Source: Pseudobacteriovorax antillogorgiicola (lineage in GTDB: Bacteria; Bdellovibrionota_B; Oligoflexia; Oligoflexales; Oligoflexaceae). From it: a stretch of 64,000 nucleotides of DNA. The stretch spans positions 149,922-213,921 of the forward strand of contig NZ_FWZT01000012.1 in NCBI RefSeq assembly GCF_900177345.1, given 5' to 3'. The translations under genes and the position numbers were made by a program. The notes under the pieces are model-generated. The model had not been told where the DNA came from and searched no databases. It saw only the letters and a program-made list of their open reading frames with translations. Below, in pieces: positions 61,831 to 64,000 of this stretch; the first letter of the stretch is position 1, and each line of letters starts with the position of its first letter.

Positions 61831-62812
61831 ATGATACTGGCAGAAAAGGTCGTTTCGCTAAGGAAGAAGGCTGGCTGGTCGCAGGAGGACCTGGCCGAAA
61901 GACTCGATGTCTCGCGTCAATCAGTCTCAAAATGGGAGAGTTCGAACAGTACCCCTGACCCGAATAAGATTATCTTGCTGGCAGATATCTTCGAGGTTTC
62001 GACCGACTACCTATTAAGAGATAAGCAGGAGGTTTCGCATCCCTCCCAGTCCAGCAAGAAGAATGAGGCCACTCAGTTACACCTTGAACAAGCCTCGAAC
62101 TACGTCAATTACAAGGTTAGTGCCTCATGGCTTGTATCTAAAGGAGTCTCTTTGTGCGTCGTCTCACCAATAGGACTTTTCTCATGTCTTGCTATGTATG
62201 AAATGGGCTACTTCGACTCCTCACGAAATACGGCTGTAATGGCTGGCCTTGTATTCTTGCTTCTTATGATTGCCGCAAGCATCAGTTTTTTTTATCAGAA
62301 CGAACCAGTTCGAAGACGAAACCCTCCCTCTTGAAAAGGGAGAATTTGAACTAGCCAACGGTATAGTCAACGTTTATGAGCAAAAGCTACGAAGCTTTAG
62401 ACGAAGCTACAATATCAAGCTGTCGATAAGTATCGCTCTCTTTATTTTAGCGGTCGTCCCGATCTTATCCGCATCCATGTTAATCGGCAGCTCAGCCCTC
62501 ACCTTTGCCATGATCAATGTTACCTTGCTGATGGTTGCCGGGGGCATACTTATTATGGTCCCTACGACGGCACAGTATGAAGCCTATCGCATTCTTCTTC
62601 GAATCATCGATACTGACTCTGAAAAAGCAAGGTGGACGATTCTCGGTGAAAAGTTAGCGGGGTTCTATTGGCCGTTGATCACTATGTTCTATCTTGCCTG
62701 GAGTTTTTGGGCGACGAACTGGGATTCAAGCTGGATCGTGTGGCCTATTGCTGCCATTTTCTTTGTCGCACTTACTGGCCTGATAGAGTTAGTGGGGTCT
62801 AGAAGCAATTAG
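61831..62812 (+). pseudogene. XRE-type HTH regulator with membrane domain, split by a frameshift
   Basis: The N-terminal XRE HTH is complete (LRKKAGWSQEDLAERLDVSR, then QSVSKWESSNSTPDPNKI, ending DYLLRDK), followed by transmembrane segments (~residues 105-160). The first frame ends at 62334; the continuation is in the next frame to 62812 (FIRTNQFEDETLPLEKGEFE, then three more membrane segments). This matches the known ~330-aa architecture of HTH plus membrane proteins with an internal NExFExExGV-type block. The break lies at a run of eight T (62286-62293); seven T would restore one frame. It could be a mutation, a sequencing error or slippage. AAAGGAG is upstream of the start. Confidence 0.75.
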
Positions 62813-63232
62813 GCCGGAAGGCACCCTTTGGGTTCTTTCGGTAGGCTAATAGTCAATAAGGTGCTTACAAAATAGTTTGAAGTGTTGTTTACTTTTTCTT
62901 TTACTGAGCCTTACTTCCCATATTCGGACTCATGCCATTTCCTTCAAACCATGTAAAATTCCCCGCATCTTCATGATAGTTTTGAAATCCGAGTCACTCA
63001 TAGGCAATTTATAATTTCCTGGGCCCAAAGTTTCTTTCGCCACCTGCGGAATAAGTATTGAACCTAATACGACTCCTTCATTGTGCACCCATCGCCATTT
63101 TACTCGAATGGCTCTCAGTTGCTAAGGAACATTATTTAGCTTTATGCCCTAGAGCAGGGTGACACTTTCTAGAAATTACTGGTTTCTGGCCCTGCTATGG
63201 TTTCGTAAGTCGACTGGCCACCTATCCTAGGT
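62813..63232. other. Gene-free interval
   Basis: About 420 bp between the split regulator and the decayed membrane gene. No supported gene or repeat. Confidence 0.4.
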
Positions 63233-63610
63233 TCACCCACAGATGAATGTTGCTTTAACTCTCTTTTAGACCAGCATATATGAAATGCATAGCACGGCAT
63301 AAATTGGAGACCAGAGCATCAGGGCAAAATCTTTGATTCCCAAGGCCTCACTGATGTCCTCGACCTGTGATGTGTAATAGATATCTCCACAGACTACTGC
63401 CAAGCTAAATATGCTCCAGCCTATGAAAAACTTTGGGAATATCGATCTCTTCTTAAAAAGAGCCACGCCACAACCAAGCTGGTAGCAAGTAGCAGGATGC
63501 TCGTAATTGTATCCCAGATAACGAGTTGAGAGATTACTAGATCGATTGTTTCTACTTGAGTTTGGCGCTCGTTTTGCTTGCCAAGGTGCGTACAACTCTT
63601 CTAACAACTT
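63233..63610 (-). pseudogene. DUF2569-like membrane protein remnant
   Basis: The minus strand holds hydrophobic segments and KKRSIFPKFFIGWSIFSLAV, like the F-F-x-K-K-x-x-F-P-x-L-x-I region of DUF2569 proteins. The frame then hits TAA at 63266-63268, but continues in the same frame as KRVKATFICG to a stop at 63233, the usual S-K-R-V-K-x-T-F end. The preceding membrane helix (SQLVIWDTITSILLLATSLV) is in another frame, with the shift near 63445. One nonsense codon plus one frameshift mark it as inactive. Its open frame extends upstream antisense to the transposase, which is not real coding. Confidence 0.6.
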
Positions 63611-63802
63611 CAAAAAAAAGGGGTGAGCCTTGATCCAAATCTTCCTTTTCTGATCCATCTTATCAACACTGCCATGCTCCTCAGCCCAACGACTTGCTTC
63701 GGCGTGGTCAATAAAATGGGGGTGCGCTATGTGCCAGGGGAGTATGAGACAAATCTGCCGATAGATTAGTATAATGTTTGCGCGGTAGTGAAAGGTTTCA
63801 AA

Positions 63803-64000
63803 ATGACAAAGAATCAAGAAAATCTTACCAAAAGTAGAGACACACATCAGGTAGAGGATAAGCCTAAAAGAAGGCAGTTCAGCCCTGAGTACAAGAAGAA
63901 GATTGTTACAGAACTGGAACAAACCCAAGGCAAAAGAGGTGCTGTAGGGGAGATCCTCCGTCGGGAGGGTCTTTATGCAACCCAAGTGGCTACATGGAAG
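63803..64000 (+). mobile_element. IS3-type transposase OrfA, partial (runs off the window)
   Basis: ATG at 63803 opens 66 codons to the window end: MTKNQENLTKSRDTHQ, then KPKRRQFSPEYKKKIVTELE, RGAVGEILRREGLYATQVAT and WK. RRxFSxEYKxxIxxE...GAxLRREGLYxSxxxxW is the helix-turn-helix of IS3-family OrfA proteins. The 3' part and any OrfB lie beyond 64000. Confidence 0.8.

Noticed and set aside
63266..63985. An intact 239-aa membrane protein
   Set aside because: Its first third is antisense to the IS3-type OrfA, a membrane helix lies in another frame, and its end is truncated by a nonsense codon.

Overview
The window reads as chromosome from a Gram-negative, probably deltaproteobacterial/Bdellovibrionota-like (for example Oligoflexia) bacterium. 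This is inferred from the very high density of lipoproteins and secreted proteins, the large Tc/Rhs-type toxins, and a hybrid two-component sensor of the propeller-Y_Y_Y-kinase-receiver-AraC type. No rRNA or complete tRNA is present to fix the taxonomy. By eye, base composition differs between blocks: about 14-29 kb is richer in G+C than 2-9 kb and 34-58 kb.

Layout. 0-2.2 kb: a divergent LysR regulator and an Old Yellow Enzyme (NemA-like) reductase. 2.8-9.0 kb: a four-gene plus-strand operon. Three of its proteins share a hydrophobic N-terminus, a PEI/PHI motif and coiled coils, and one of these adds a PAN/apple domain and an RTX-like tail; it looks like a multi-component toxin or effector set. 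9.0-10.1 kb: a PEBP (YbhB-like) protein and a MarR regulator, divergent across a perfect palindrome. 10.1-11.6 kb: decayed ISL3-type transposase and a broken tRNA-Leu. 11.8-13.0 kb: an AAA/DUF4143 ATPase. 13.0-33.2 kb: a roughly 20-kb segment bounded by two direct copies of a non-coding element, 281 bp identical, each starting with the 3' end of a tRNA. It carries Tc-like locus 1 (a TcA-like lipoprotein and a TcB/TcC-like SpvB-FG-GAP-RHS protein with a deaminase tip), a divergent hybrid sensor kinase, and a second secreted-protein operon whose upstream region shares a conserved element with the toxin operon.

33.7-54.4 kb: Tc-like locus 2, apparently one long minus-strand operon. Secreted LRR/Cys-rich and coiled-coil proteins come first, then a TcA-like 1242-aa coiled-coil protein, then a TcB/TcC-like 2091-aa protein ending in a deaminase domain with a HEAT-like immunity gene. 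Downstream lies the most remarkable part: a train of displaced, start-codon-less toxin C-termini, each followed by its own immunity gene. The tips are an unknown type, ParB-like, HYD1-type ADP-ribosyltransferase, two more deaminases and one truncated relic. Every module begins with the same GGCGCAAA junction that lies in the full-length protein just before its toxin tip. This looks like a silent cassette archive for swapping the warhead of a Tc-like injection toxin, with immunity genes that point to bacterial or kin targets.

54.8-58.1 kb: an LRR lipoprotein and a second lipoprotein. 58.3-62.8 kb: small secreted/lipoprotein genes and an XRE-type membrane regulator split by a T8 tract. 63.2-64.0 kb: a decayed DUF2569-like membrane gene and the start of an IS3-type transposase running off the window.
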